Positions 37,162 through 45,296 of a DNA stretch of 64,000 bases are shown piece by piece; positions within the stretch are counted from its first letter, which is position 1; every line of letters begins with the position of its first letter. The stretch spans positions 62,001-126,000 of the forward strand of contig NZ_JAHWXO010000004.1 of NCBI RefSeq assembly GCF_019857205.1. Direction: 5' to 3'. The position numbers were made by a program, and so were the translations under genes. Below the pieces are notes generated by a model, which saw only the letters and a list, made by a program, of their open reading frames with translations, ran no database searches and was not told where the DNA came from. Origin of the DNA: Qipengyuania pacifica (lineage in GTDB: Bacteria; Pseudomonadota; Alphaproteobacteria; Sphingomonadales; Sphingomonadaceae).

Positions 37162-38430
37162 ATGGCTGAAGCCTACATCATCGATGCCGTCCGGACCCCG
37201 CGCGGGATCGGTAAGCAGGGCAAGGGATCGCTGGCGCACATGCACCCGCAGCACCTTGCAGCCACCTGCCTCAAAGCCATCAAGGATCGCAACGATCTCG
37301 ACACCTCCACGGTCGATGACGTGATCTGGTCGGTCAGCACGCAGGATGGCATGCAGGCGGGCGATCTGGGCCGCATGGCAGCGCTCGACGCCGGATATGA
37401 CGTGACGTCCTCCGGCACCACGCTCGACCGGTTTTGCGGCGGCGGGATCACCAGTGTGGCGCTCGCTGCGGCACAGGTGATGAGCGGGATGGAAGACTGC
37501 GTCGTTGCGGGCGGCACCGAGATGATGAGCCTCACGGCACAGATGTCCAAAGACAAGATGGCCGCTGGCCTCAAGCCGCCGATGATGGGCAGCTATAACG
37601 AACGTCTCATGCGGACACATCCGCAAAGCCATCAGGGTGTTTGCGGCGATGCTATCGCAACCATGGAAGGCTTCAGCCGCGAAGAACTGGACGAGGTCGG
37701 ATATCGCAGCCAGCAGCGCGCCGCCAAGGCTATTGAGGAAGGGCGTTTCGACAAGTCGCTCGTCCCGGTAACCGACGACGATGGCAATGTCGTTCTCGAC
37801 AAGGAGGAGTTCCCTCGGCCGCAGACAACCATGGAAGGTCTTGGCGAACTGGAACCCGCTTTCACCAAGATCGCCAATGTCCCGCTCGACAAAGCCGGCA
37901 CCACTTTCTCTGGGCTGATCAACGCCAAATATCCCGACGTCGATATCAAGCACTTCCATCACGCGGGCAACAGTTCGGGTGTTGTCGATGGCGCGGCAGC
38001 CGTCTTGGTGGCAAGCAAGGATTATGCGCAAAAGCATGGGCTCAAGCCCCGCGCGCGCATCGCCGCCACCGCCAACATGGGTGACGATCCGACGCTCATG
38101 CTCAACGCCCCGGTTCCGGCGGCGAAAAAGGTCCTGTCGAAGGCAGGCCTGACGACCGACGACATTGATCTTTACGAAATCAACGAAGCCTTTGCCGTCG
38201 TCGCAGCCAAATTCGTTCGCGATCTCGATCTCGATTGGGACAAGGTCAATGTGAACGGCGGCTCCATCGCACTCGGTCACCCGATCGGTGCCACCGGTTC
38301 GATCCTCATCGGCACGATGGTCGACGAATTGGAACGCCAGGGCAAACGCTATGGCCTCGTGACCATGTGTGCAGCCGGCGGCATGGCTCCCGCCATTATC
38401 GTCGAACGGGTCGACGATTTCGTCGATTGA
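37162..38430 (+). CDS. Acetyl-CoA C-acyltransferase (thiolase)
   Basis: A 422-residue thiolase. Catalytic Cys is in TLDRFCGGGITSVALA, the His of the second motif in VNGGSIALGHPIGATG, and the second Cys in VTMCAAGGMAPA. It either cleaves 3-ketoacyl-CoA in beta-oxidation or joins acetyl-CoA units; the neighbouring hydratase and dehydrogenase favour degradation. GGAGAGGAG lies before the ATG at 37162, and the open frame further upstream is the antisense of the hydratase gene. Confidence 0.93.
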   Translation: MAEAYIIDAVRTPRGIGKQGKGSLAHMHPQHLAATCLKAIKDRNDLDTSTVDDVIWSVSTQDGMQAGDLGRMAALDAGYDVTSSGTTLDRFCGGGITSVALAAAQVMSGMEDCVVAGGTEMMSLTAQMSKDKMAAGLKPPMMGSYNERLMRTHPQSHQGVCGDAIATMEGFSREELDEVGYRSQQRAAKAIEEGRFDKSLVPVTDDDGNVVLDKEEFPRPQTTMEGLGELEPAFTKIANVPLDKAGTTFSGLINAKYPDVDIKHFHHAGNSSGVVDGAAAVLVASKDYAQKHGLKPRARIAATANMGDDPTLMLNAPVPAAKKVLSKAGLTTDDIDLYEINEAFAVVAAKFVRDLDLDWDKVNVNGGSIALGHPIGATGSILIGTMVDELERQGKRYGLVTMCAAGGMAPAIIVERVDDFVD

Positions 38431-38441
38431 TCCCGCCCTGA

Positions 38442-38490
38442 CATGCGCGCCCTCGCCTATGGCGAAGAAAGCGGCTAGAGGGCGCGCATG
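38442..38490 (+). promoter_or_regulatory. 13-bp inverted repeat enclosing the obgE start, with a short leader reading frame
   Basis: CATGCGCGCCCTC (38442-38454) and GAGGGCGCGCATG (38478-38490) are perfect reverse complements around a 23-nt loop. The right arm includes the likely ribosome site AGAGGG and the obgE ATG (38488-38490), so the folded RNA would hide the start. The left arm carries another ATG (38443) that opens an 11-codon frame MRALAYGEESG, stopping at 38476-38478, 9 nt before obgE. A regulatory hairpin or leader peptide is inferred. Confidence 0.55.
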
Positions 38491-39543
38491 CATTTCCTCG
38501 ACCAAGCCAAAATCTACCTCAAGTCCGGCGGCGGCGGCCCCGGTGCCGTCAGTTTCCGGCGCGAAAAATACGTCGAATACGGCGGCCCCGACGGCGGTAA
38601 CGGTGGCAAGGGCGGCGACATCGTATTCGTGGCCGTTCAGGGCCTCAACACGCTGATCGACTTTCGCTATTCGCAGCACTTCAAGGCCAAGCGCGGCAAT
38701 CATGGCCAGGGCAAGGACCGGACCGGCGCTGGGGCGCCGGATCTGGTTATCGAGGTGCCGGTCGGCACGCAGGTCCTGTCGGAAGACAAGGAAGAGGTGC
38801 TGGCCGATTTCACCGAAGTGGGCCAGCGGGTCGTCTTTCTCGAAGGCGGTATGGGCGGGCGCGGCAATGCCAGCTACAAAACCAGCACCAATCGCGCCCC
38901 GCGCCAGCACCAGCCCGGCATTCCGGGCGAGGAAATGTGGGTGTGGCTGCGGCTGAAGCTGCTTGCCGATGTCGGCCTTCTGGGCCTGCCCAATGCGGGC
39001 AAAAGCACTTTCATCAACCAGGTTTCCAACGCCAAGGCCAAGGTCGGGCACTACGCCTTTACCACCTTGGTCCCCAAGCTCGGTGTCGTGACCCACAAGA
39101 ACCGCGAATTCGTGCTGGCCGACATTCCCGGCCTGATCGAAGGCGCCGCCGATGGCGCTGGCATCGGGGACCGGTTCCTTGGCCATATCGAACGCTGCCG
39201 CGTGCTTATCCACCTGATCGACATTTCGGGCGATGATCCGGCAGAAGCCTACAGCACGGTCAACGCCGAACTCGAAGCTTATGGCGGCGGTCTTGCGGAC
39301 AAGCCGCAGCTCGTGGCGCTGAACAAGCTCGATCTGGCAGATGACGAACTCGGTCAGGGCTTTGCAGAAGAACTGCTGGCCGCCGGCGCGGACAAGGTTT
39401 TCACCATTTCCGGCGCTACGGGCGCGGGGATTCCCGAACTGCTCGACGGCGTGCTGGGCTATCTTCCCGACCGTACGTCGACAGAAACCCACGCCGAAGA
39501 AGTGGAAGACGAAGACGATACGGCCGAATGGTCGCCTCTCTGA
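38488..39543 (+). CDS. obgE: GTPase ObgE/CgtA
   Basis: A 351-residue Obg GTPase involved in late 50S ribosome assembly and stress response. The glycine-rich Obg domain (MHFLDQAKIYLKSGGGGPG, then YGGPDGGNGGKGG) comes before the G domain with P-loop GLPNAGKSTF, switch DIPGLIEGAADG and specificity motif NKLDLADDE. The C-terminus is short and acidic. See the inverted repeat at the start codon. proB follows after 75 bp. Confidence 0.96.
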   Translation: MHFLDQAKIYLKSGGGGPGAVSFRREKYVEYGGPDGGNGGKGGDIVFVAVQGLNTLIDFRYSQHFKAKRGNHGQGKDRTGAGAPDLVIEVPVGTQVLSEDKEEVLADFTEVGQRVVFLEGGMGGRGNASYKTSTNRAPRQHQPGIPGEEMWVWLRLKLLADVGLLGLPNAGKSTFINQVSNAKAKVGHYAFTTLVPKLGVVTHKNREFVLADIPGLIEGAADGAGIGDRFLGHIERCRVLIHLIDISGDDPAEAYSTVNAELEAYGGGLADKPQLVALNKLDLADDELGQGFAEELLAAGADKVFTISGATGAGIPELLDGVLGYLPDRTSTETHAEEVEDEDDTAEWSPL

Positions 39544-39618
39544 GCGCGAAGTCGTGCTTCGGGCGCGCCAAGCGAAGCCGGCTTTCGCGTGCCGCTGCGT
39601 TTTCCTAGTGGGTCGACG

Positions 39619-40737
39619 ATGACCATTGCCGCCCTCGCAGACCTGCGCAACGCGCGCCGCCTTGTCATCAAGGTCGGCTCGGCTCTGCTTGTGCAGGATG
39701 GAAAGCCGCGCGCACAGTGGCTGGCGACCCTGGCCGCCGAAATCGCGGATATTCGCCGGAACACCGAAGTCATCGTCGTTTCCTCAGGCGCGATTGCCCT
39801 CGGCGCGGCGAAACTCGGACTGGCAAAGGGTGGACGCGGCAGTCTCGCCGATGCGCAGGCATCCGCCTCTGTCGGTCAGGTCGAACTCGCCCGCCTGTGG
39901 TCCGATGCGCTGGAAGCGCACACGATCACGGCGGCGCAGATGCTCGTGACGCTGGGCGATCTGGAAGACCGCAGACGCTATCTCAACGCTTCGGCTACCC
40001 TCGCCCGCCTGCTCGACGCAGGGGCCATCCCCGTCGTCAACGAAAACGATAGCGTCGCCACGGAAGAAATCCGTTTCGGCGATAACGACCGGCTCGCTGC
40101 CCGCGTCGCCCAGGCAGCAGGTGCCGATGCCGTCGTGCTGCTGTCCGATGTCGATGGCCTGTTCGATCGCGACCCCCGCGAACCGGATGCCACCCTCCTG
40201 CCACAGGTGGAAGGTGTGACGCCGGAAATCATCGCCATGGCCACGGGCGCATCGACATCCGGCCTCGGCTCCGGCGGAATGACCGCCAAACTGCAGGCGG
40301 CACGCATTGCAGAACGGGCTGGCATCGCCCTGGCGATCGTCAACGGAACCCACCCCTCGCCCCTTGCCCGCGCCATCGACAATGGCACCGGGACGATGTT
40401 CCTGCCGCAATCGAATGCGAGTGCGCGCAAGGCCTGGCTCGGCGGTCGTCTTGCCCCCTCTGGCGTCGTCTCCATCGATAGAGGCTGCATGATGGCCCTC
40501 GAAAACGGGGCAAGTGTTCTGGCTGCAGGCATCATCGACATAGAAGGCGAATTCGAACGCGGCGATCTGGTCGCGGTTCACGGTCCGCAAGGCGAACGCC
40601 TTGGCCAGGGGCTGATCGAATATACGTCGGCAGAATGCCGCACGATCATGGGCCTCAGGGAAGAACAGCAAGCCGACAGGCTTGGCTACGCCCCGCGCGC
40701 CGCCGTCATTCACCGCGATCACATGGTGCGAATATGA
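39619..40737 (+). CDS. proB: Glutamate 5-kinase
   Basis: A 372-residue ProB, the first enzyme of proline synthesis. The amino acid kinase domain shows RLVIKVGSALLV, VVSSGAIALGAAKLGL, VVNENDSVATEE and GLGSGGMTAKLQAA; a C-terminal PUA domain (about 280-365) includes RGCMMALENGASVLAAGI. The start is ATG 39619; the frame opens 30 bp earlier but without family support. Its stop overlaps the epimerase start (ATGA). obgE-proB adjacency is common in bacteria. Confidence 0.95.
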   Translation: MTIAALADLRNARRLVIKVGSALLVQDGKPRAQWLATLAAEIADIRRNTEVIVVSSGAIALGAAKLGLAKGGRGSLADAQASASVGQVELARLWSDALEAHTITAAQMLVTLGDLEDRRRYLNASATLARLLDAGAIPVVNENDSVATEEIRFGDNDRLAARVAQAAGADAVVLLSDVDGLFDRDPREPDATLLPQVEGVTPEIIAMATGASTSGLGSGGMTAKLQAARIAERAGIALAIVNGTHPSPLARAIDNGTGTMFLPQSNASARKAWLGGRLAPSGVVSIDRGCMMALENGASVLAAGIIDIEGEFERGDLVAVHGPQGERLGQGLIEYTSAECRTIMGLREEQQADRLGYAPRAAVIHRDHMVRI

Positions 40738-41645
40738 CCGTTTCGCTTACCGGGGCAACCGGCTTTGTCGGACAGGCCGTGCTCGATGTCGCAGCGCAGG
40801 TCGAAGAGCCTGTTCGCGCACTTACCCGCCGCCCGCAGGCCGATCGCAAACACGTTGAATGGATTGCAGGCGATCTCTCCAATCCCGCCGCTCTTGCGCG
40901 GCTGTGCGACCGTACCGATGCCGTCATTCACGTTGCCGGCCTCACCACCACGCCCGATCCCGCCGATTTCGAAGAAGCCAACGTCACCGGAACCGAACGG
41001 CTGATCGCCGCGGCGAAACAGAAAAAGGTCCGCCGCTTTATTTTCGTATCCTCCCTTTCCGCCCGCGAGCCCGACCTATCGGTCTATGGTGCGTCCAAGG
41101 CGAAAGCGGAGCGCCTGGTCGAAAACAGCGGCCTCGACTGGACGATCGTCCGCCCGCCCGGCGTCTATGGCCCGCGCGATGTCGATTATTTCGAAATGTT
41201 CCGCAGCGCGCGCATGGGCTTTGTCCCGCTCCCACCCGGGGGCGCCAGTTCGATCATCCATGTCGATGATCTCGCTCGCTTGCTGCTGACGCTGGTCGAC
41301 GCTCCGCCAGCCCTCGTCCGGCGGCAGATTTTCGAGCCCGACGACGGGCGCGAAGGGGGCTGGTCGCACAAGGAACTGGCAAAAGCGATCGGCGCCGCCG
41401 TGGGTCGCCGCGTCTTCGCCCCGCACCTGCCCCGCGCCGTCCTCGAAACCGCCGCCAGGGCCGACCGCCTGATACGCCGCGACAAGGCCCGCCTCACCGC
41501 CGACCGTGTAGGCTACATGACCCACCCCAATTGGGTGGCCCGATCCAGCCGCAAGGTGCCCGAAGCCGTCTGGTCGCCACGCATCTCGGGCAAGGCAGGC
41601 CTCGCATCGACCGCTGCGTGGTATCGAAAACAGGGCTGGCTCTAA
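40734..41645 (+). CDS. NAD(P)-dependent epimerase/oxidoreductase
   Basis: A 303-residue short-chain/extended-type Rossmann protein: SLTGATGFVGQAVLDVA at residues 3-19, DLSNPAALARL, VSSLSAREPDLSVYGASKAKAE with the YxxxK pair, and WTIVRPPGVYGPRD. It is probably a complex-I-assembly-like or sugar-nucleotide epimerase relative; the substrate is not clear. It is translationally coupled to proB. Confidence 0.88.
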   Translation: MTVSLTGATGFVGQAVLDVAAQVEEPVRALTRRPQADRKHVEWIAGDLSNPAALARLCDRTDAVIHVAGLTTTPDPADFEEANVTGTERLIAAAKQKKVRRFIFVSSLSAREPDLSVYGASKAKAERLVENSGLDWTIVRPPGVYGPRDVDYFEMFRSARMGFVPLPPGGASSIIHVDDLARLLLTLVDAPPALVRRQIFEPDDGREGGWSHKELAKAIGAAVGRRVFAPHLPRAVLETAARADRLIRRDKARLTADRVGYMTHPNWVARSSRKVPEAVWSPRISGKAGLASTAAWYRKQGWL

Positions 41646-41768
41646 CCGCTAGGCATTCCCAGCGCCAGTATGAGCCGACCTGTGGCCGATACTTCGCAAA
41701 CAGCTGGTTGAAGTGTCGCAATGGGGCTGGACTTTTGGAAGCCTTTGCTTGAAAGGCGCTCTCCGGTC

Positions 41769-41844
<76 letters not shown>

Positions 41845-42036
41845 TTCCCTCATCCTGTGGGGCGTCATCATCAGCGACAGCCCCCCAACGGCTGGTTCCG
41901 GTGATTTCTCTACTATCACTATTGGCCGCTTTTTAGGGTTCGGACTGGCAGGTTTCGGCCAAATTCTCGGCTGACTTGTCGTCGGCGACTGATCCGGCGA
42001 ATATCTGTGGGGGATCTGCCGCTACATCGTCGCTAT
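41845..42036. other. Short non-coding stretch between tRNA-Thr and the DUF1772 gene
   Basis: I see no gene, clear terminator or copy of the array repeat here. I looked for a direct repeat of the tRNA 3' end that would mark an integration site and found none within this stretch. Confidence 0.5.
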
Positions 42037-42462
42037 CTAGGCTATCGCGAAAAGCACTGTCGAGGCCAGCCCGAGCAGGCTTCTTATATCGTGAAGGCGC
42101 CCCCAGGCCACAAGCTGGGCCCTTGTGTCGGAGCCTGCCTGTTCTGGATGAACGGCCTGAAGTCGTTTGTTCGTCGGCATGATTGCTATGATGGTAAACG
42201 GCCAGTTTCCAAGAAGTGCGATGCTTCCAACGATCCACAACCATTGGGTCGATAAATACCAAGCCGCCAATCCGCATACACCGCCGATAATAGCCAAGCC
42301 GGACTGTATCGGGAGCGCTTTCGCGTAGCTTGATTGCCACTGTGTGAGTAGCGGCCTGTCTTCCAGCAACAGGCGGGCCGGGTGTTCGACCAGACTGATA
42401 TAAGCTGCCGCACCGGCAAACAAGGCGGCGGACACCAGTGCAATGATATAGAAAAGCGACAT
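42037..42462 (-). CDS. DUF1772 (anthrone oxygenase-like) membrane protein
   Basis: A 141-residue membrane protein with four helices (about residues 3-25, 45-70, 73-92, 118-138), the EHPARL motif after helix 1 (LVEHPARLLLED), and the family pattern MPTNKRL before helix 4. This fits DUF1772, related to anthrone oxygenases; the function in bacteria is unknown. AGGAA precedes the ATG at 42462. A larger overlapping frame on the same strand reads as noise. It is the first gene past the tRNA. Confidence 0.8.
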   Translation of the reverse strand: MSLFYIIALVSAALFAGAAAYISLVEHPARLLLEDRPLLTQWQSSYAKALPIQSGLAIIGGVCGLAAWYLSTQWLWIVGSIALLGNWPFTIIAIMPTNKRLQAVHPEQAGSDTRAQLVAWGRLHDIRSLLGLASTVLFAIA

Positions 42463-42638
42463 CAGGGTTCCTCGGCATGAGCCGGGGAGACGCGAAAAAA
42501 AACAGCCAGCGCCTCCCCAAACAAGTTGGGTCAACGCCGCGGCTGAGAAGAACCCAGATGTGGGTGCAGGAGCTACCAACCTGCCACTCTATTTTCGGCT
42601 GTCGTATAATGGAGAAAATATCACGACCGCTCAAGCCC

Positions 42639-42766
42639 AATATCTGCAAGGGCGTCGTTAACAACCGGTCCGCTTTCACCGCGTTTGCCTGATCATCGAA
42701 CCGTCGGCTTTCAAGCGCTGTGCGAATGGCCGGGAAGGTCTGCGTTTGGGGTGGCAAGCGGACGTT
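42639..42766 (-). repeat. Array repeat R1
   Basis: A 128-bp copy of the dispersed repeat. On the plus strand it starts AATATCTGCAAGGGCGTCG and ends AAGCGGACGTT; the middle has CCGTCGGCTTTCAAGCGCT. It directly follows the 3' end of the 42765-43208 gene: the stop codon TAA of that gene (42765-42767) uses the last bases of the repeat. Confidence 0.85.
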
Positions 42767-43208
42767 AGCCGAGGCGTTTCCGCCAAGCCTCTAAGCGGCT
42801 GGTGATTCTCGGGGAAAGCGCATCGAACGAGGCCCAGCTGTCATCTACGTGGTAGAGCGACTCAGCGCTTGGAAACGCCTTGCAGTAATCATCTAGGTAA
42901 GAGCCAGCGCTGCTGTGCAGCCCCTCTCCGCTCCCGTAATAGCTCGTCGCGAACGAGTTACCCTCTCGGCTCAGGTCTTCGGTGGTGAACTTCTCGTCAC
43001 AGGCATGAATGAACCAAAGGGTTGGCGTAATCTCGCGCGACTGAAGAAGCGCAAGGTCTTCGGGAGCACCCTCAGTGTGATAATTACCAGCCAATCCGTT
43101 GAGAACGGCCCACGCAACGAACATAGCGATGTGTGTGGCACCAGCTTCGGGCTGCAACTCGCCGGGGAAGTCACCGCCGTAGTGCCATGACGCGTCATCA
43201 TACTTCAT
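42765..43208 (-). CDS. DUF7832-like orphan protein (array gene 1)
   Basis: A 147-residue soluble protein starting MKYDDASWHYGGDFP, with GATHIAMFVAWAVLNGLAG and LYHVDDSWASFDALSPRI. The pattern matches a small uncharacterised family I know as DUF7832; I am fairly but not wholly sure of the name. Function unknown, no catalytic motif obvious. It is a single gene between repeats R2 (24 bp from its start) and R1 (at its stop), with no room for a normal promoter. Confidence 0.78.
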   Translation of the reverse strand: MKYDDASWHYGGDFPGELQPEAGATHIAMFVAWAVLNGLAGNYHTEGAPEDLALLQSREITPTLWFIHACDEKFTTEDLSREGNSFATSYYGSGEGLHSSAGSYLDDYCKAFPSAESLYHVDDSWASFDALSPRITSRLEAWRKRLG

Positions 43209-43232
43209 TTGCGAACCATCCCAGTTAGGCTC

Positions 43233-43358
43233 AATGTCCGTAATGGGGTCGTTAGCAGCCGGACCACTTTTGTCGCGCCGCTAGATTATTGGATGGTCGG
43301 CTTCGAAGCGCTGAAACAACTGCGGGTAAGGTCTGCAATGGGGTGGGGAACTGACAAA
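43233..43358 (-). repeat. Array repeat R2
   Basis: A 126-bp copy: plus strand begins AATGTCCGTAATGGGGTCG, contains ATGGTCGGCTTCGAAGCGCT, and ends with a diverged GGGAACTGACAAA. It lies 4 bp after the 3' end of the 43363-43710 gene and 24 bp upstream of the 42765-43208 gene. Confidence 0.82.
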
Positions 43359-43362
43359 TAAA

Positions 43363-43710
43363 TTAAGCTGGTGGAATCCCGCTTGGATAATCCGCATCTC
43401 CTCTGCGGCGAAATGCAATCTCAACGAACCCGGCATTTCTCACAGTGCGATCTGCGCGACTGGCACATGATCCGGCACCATTGGCCACGACTAAATCTAC
43501 CCGCCGTGACTTATCTGGAAGGTCCCTCATCCATTCGGAAAGTTGTCTTCTGTTAACAATCATATCCTGAATCTGAAACAGACAATCCGATCCTTTGCTA
43601 CCGACGAATACAGGGTAGCCCGCCTCTAATTCACAAGAAGCATAAGTTAGAATTGGCGTGGCGATGCAGCCGCTAAGGCTAAGAGCCAAAAGGCAACTGA
43701 CCGACTTCAT
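43363..43710 (-). CDS. Orphan lipoprotein (array gene 2)
   Basis: A 115-residue predicted lipoprotein: MKSVSCLLALSLSGC with lipobox LSGC (Cys15), then a small domain with several Cys (ASCELEAG, SDCLFQIQ, GSCASRAD) and a VDLVVANG strand. I do not recognise the family. It is bounded by R3 (24 bp upstream of its start) and R2 (4 bp after its stop). Confidence 0.68.
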   Translation of the reverse strand: MKSVSCLLALSLSGCIATPILTYASCELEAGYPVFVGSKGSDCLFQIQDMIVNRRQLSEWMRDLPDKSRRVDLVVANGAGSCASRADRTVRNAGFVEIAFRRRGDADYPSGIPPA

Positions 43711-43734
43711 AGCTGACTCGATAACACGTCAGTG

Positions 43735-43860
43735 AACGTCCGCAATGGGGGCGGTAGCAGCCGACCGCCCTTGTCGCGCTTGCTCCATTATCGGACAGTC
43801 AGCTTTCAGGCGCTCCGACACCGCGCGAGAAGTCTGCAATTGGGGTGGTTAGCGGACATT
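43735..43860 (-). repeat. Array repeat R3
   Basis: A 126-bp copy: plus strand begins AACGTCCGCAATGGGGGCGG, has CAGTCAGCTTTCAGGCGCT in the middle, and ends TTAGCGGACATT. It abuts the stop codon of the 43861-44235 gene with no spacer. Terminal 9-mers AACGTCCGC and GCGGACATT are inverted repeats with one mismatch. Confidence 0.88.
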
Positions 43861-44235
43861 TCAGTAAACTTGCGCTTGTTGTTTCGTCAGCATCTGCACA
43901 TGTAATGGGTAGCCCTCATCACGCGCCCGCTCGAAGATACAATGAATAGCGAGGTCGTTTTGGGGCACGATCTCTATGAGGGCGAAAGGCACCCCGTCGA
44001 CGCCATTCGATTGCTTCATGAAAAACTCCTTCGCGCCGCATTCTCGAAGCAATCGCCCGCTAGTTGAAGCGATCTCTTCGATTCTCTCGATCTCTCCTTG
44101 CTCGAACGGTCGCTCCGATACGGCGAGGTAGGGATGCTTTTCTTCAGCTGGTACGATGAGTAAGCGAGCGACGATAGCCGCAAGTGCGGTGACAGCTGCT
44201 CCAAGAGCAAACCAGATCAATCTTTGACGCCTCAA
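43861..44235 (-). CDS. Orphan membrane-anchored protein (array gene 3)
   Basis: A 124-residue protein with one N-terminal helix (about residues 7-28, LIWFALGAAVTALAAIVARL) and a soluble domain of about 95 residues with LLRECGAKEFFMKQ and LIEIVPQNDLAIHCIF. No family recognised. R3 touches its stop; R4 lies 62 bp upstream of its start. Confidence 0.68.
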   Translation of the reverse strand: MRRQRLIWFALGAAVTALAAIVARLLIVPAEEKHPYLAVSERPFEQGEIERIEEIASTSGRLLRECGAKEFFMKQSNGVDGVPFALIEIVPQNDLAIHCIFERARDEGYPLHVQMLTKQQAQVY

Positions 44236-44297
44236 AACCTACCCTCGCGCGGACTAGTTGAGTGCAGCTCATGATGCACGGAAGGCTGCCCCTTCAC

Positions 44298-44425
44298 AAT
44301 GTCCGCAATAGGGTCGGTAGCAGCCGGGCCGCTTTTATCGTGCGTGTGCGATTAGCAGACGGTCGGCTTTCAGGCGCTCCGCATGTAGTCGGGAAGGTCT
44401 GAATTGAGGGTGGGAAGCGGACATT
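44298..44425 (-). repeat. Array repeat R4
   Basis: A 128-bp copy with the best-kept ends: plus strand begins AATGTCCGCAATAGGGTCGG and ends GAAGCGGACATT, a perfect 9-bp inverted repeat (AATGTCCGC / GCGGACATT). The middle has GACGGTCGGCTTTCAGGCGC. It lies 8 bp after the 3' end of the frameshifted gene at 44434-44686. Confidence 0.9.
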
Positions 44426-44433
44426 CCAATTAA

Positions 44434-44686
44434 TTATCCGAGCCGAGCTTTCACCAACCTAAGGCCAGCGACCGCGAGAGCGCCAAGAGCAGAACCTGCA
44501 AGGCTGAAACCGAAGACGAACTCAGTAAAGCGAACTGATCCGGAACCTGCTGCGAGTGAGACTAAGCACGGAAAAGGCGACGGCAGCCACTAACTTCCAG
44601 CGTGTTGAAGTCAGAAATCCATGAGCAAGAAAACTTGCCACGAAGGCGGCGGCGCATGACCCGAACAAAAACAGTCCTACGCCCAC
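44434..44686 (-). pseudogene. Frameshifted small membrane protein gene (array gene 4)
   Basis: A two-helix membrane protein split between frames. Frame A starts at GTG 44686 after GAGG (MGVGLFLFGSCAAAFVASFL, later RWKLVAAVAFSVLSL) and stops at 44522. Frame B continues the hydrophobic pattern (SLAAGSGSVRFTEFVFGFSL, ALGALAVAGLRLVKARLG) to TAA at 44434. The shift lies near 44550-44565. Joined, the product would be about 83 residues. Either a real inactivation or an assembly error. Confidence 0.55.
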
Positions 44687-44743
44687 GAAAACCTCACTGC
44701 GGCTCTGACATCAATGGCTATCGCCATTACCTACGGCAATTTG

Positions 44744-44790
44744 GAGTGTCCGCAATGGGGTCGTTACCGGCTGGTCCGCTGCCGGCAGAT
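44744..44790 (-). repeat. Array repeat R5 (partial)
   Basis: Only the left part of the repeat is clear: GTGTCCGCAATGGGGTCGTT and TGGTCCGCT. The right half has diverged or been lost. It lies 58 bp upstream of the frameshifted gene and marks the end of the regular tiling. Confidence 0.65.
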
Positions 44791-44858
44791 CGCTAGGTCG
44801 GTCAGCGCGTCACGAAAGAGGGTGGTTTCCTGCCGAAAGCACTCGTATGTTCTGAGAC

Positions 44859-45296
44859 GTGAGAGACGAGCATCCCAGCAGCAATTATGAGGTCGAAGCC
44901 ACGGGCGAAAGCAGTGGCAAATGCGATTGTTGTGGCAACGAAAGCCGCAGTGTTTGGGGCTTTGTTCACGAAGTAGCTGGCCCCACGGTTGCTGCCTATT
45001 TCATACATTGGGCGGCTGGGCATCTGAATGATGAAGGTGCTAATCTCGATTTGGTGATTGGACCCTGGGGCGATGGCACAACCAGCAAGGAACGTTGCGG
45101 CGTGTCGCTATTGCATCGAGATCAGGAGCATGGGTCGCCATCCCTCATGGTGATCGACGCCGCAGGCAGGCCGATCGGTGATGGAACCTTGGCAGCAACC
45201 ACGCTGGGAAGAAGCGACGTGATCGGCACCCCTCTCGCGCCACAGGTTTTTTCAATCGTGGATGCCATCTACGAGCAAGACAGCCGCTTTTTCTAA
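44859..45296 (+). CDS. Orphan zinc-ribbon-like protein
   Basis: A 145-residue soluble protein from a GTG start. The N-terminal region SGKCDCCGNESRSVWGFVHE has a CxC..C knuckle that could bind metal. The rest (AAYFIHWAAGHLNDEGANLD, LVIGPWGDGTT, RCGVSLLHRDQEHGSPSLMV) is compact and protein-like. No family recognised. It runs opposite to the other array genes and lies between partial repeats R5 and R6. Confidence 0.66.
   Translation: MRDEHPSSNYEVEATGESSGKCDCCGNESRSVWGFVHEVAGPTVAAYFIHWAAGHLNDEGANLDLVIGPWGDGTTSKERCGVSLLHRDQEHGSPSLMVIDAAGRPIGDGTLAATTLGRSDVIGTPLAPQVFSIVDAIYEQDSRFF

Noticed and set aside
37102-39492. A 796-codon minus-strand frame across thiolase and obgE
   Set aside because: Both plus-strand genes have full catalytic motifs; the reverse frame has no recognisable domain.
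42477-42692. A 71-codon plus-strand frame upstream of the DUF1772 gene
   Set aside because: It has no ribosome site or protein-like pattern and runs into array repeat R1.
41933-42757. A 274-codon minus-strand frame over the DUF1772 gene
   Set aside because: It reads as low-quality sequence rich in Arg, Cys and His, while the other frame gives a clean four-helix DUF1772 protein.
42639-44425. Classical integron attC sites
   Set aside because: The repeats do not show the paired GTTRRRY and RYYYAAC core sites, and no integrase is in the window; only the arrangement is integron-like.
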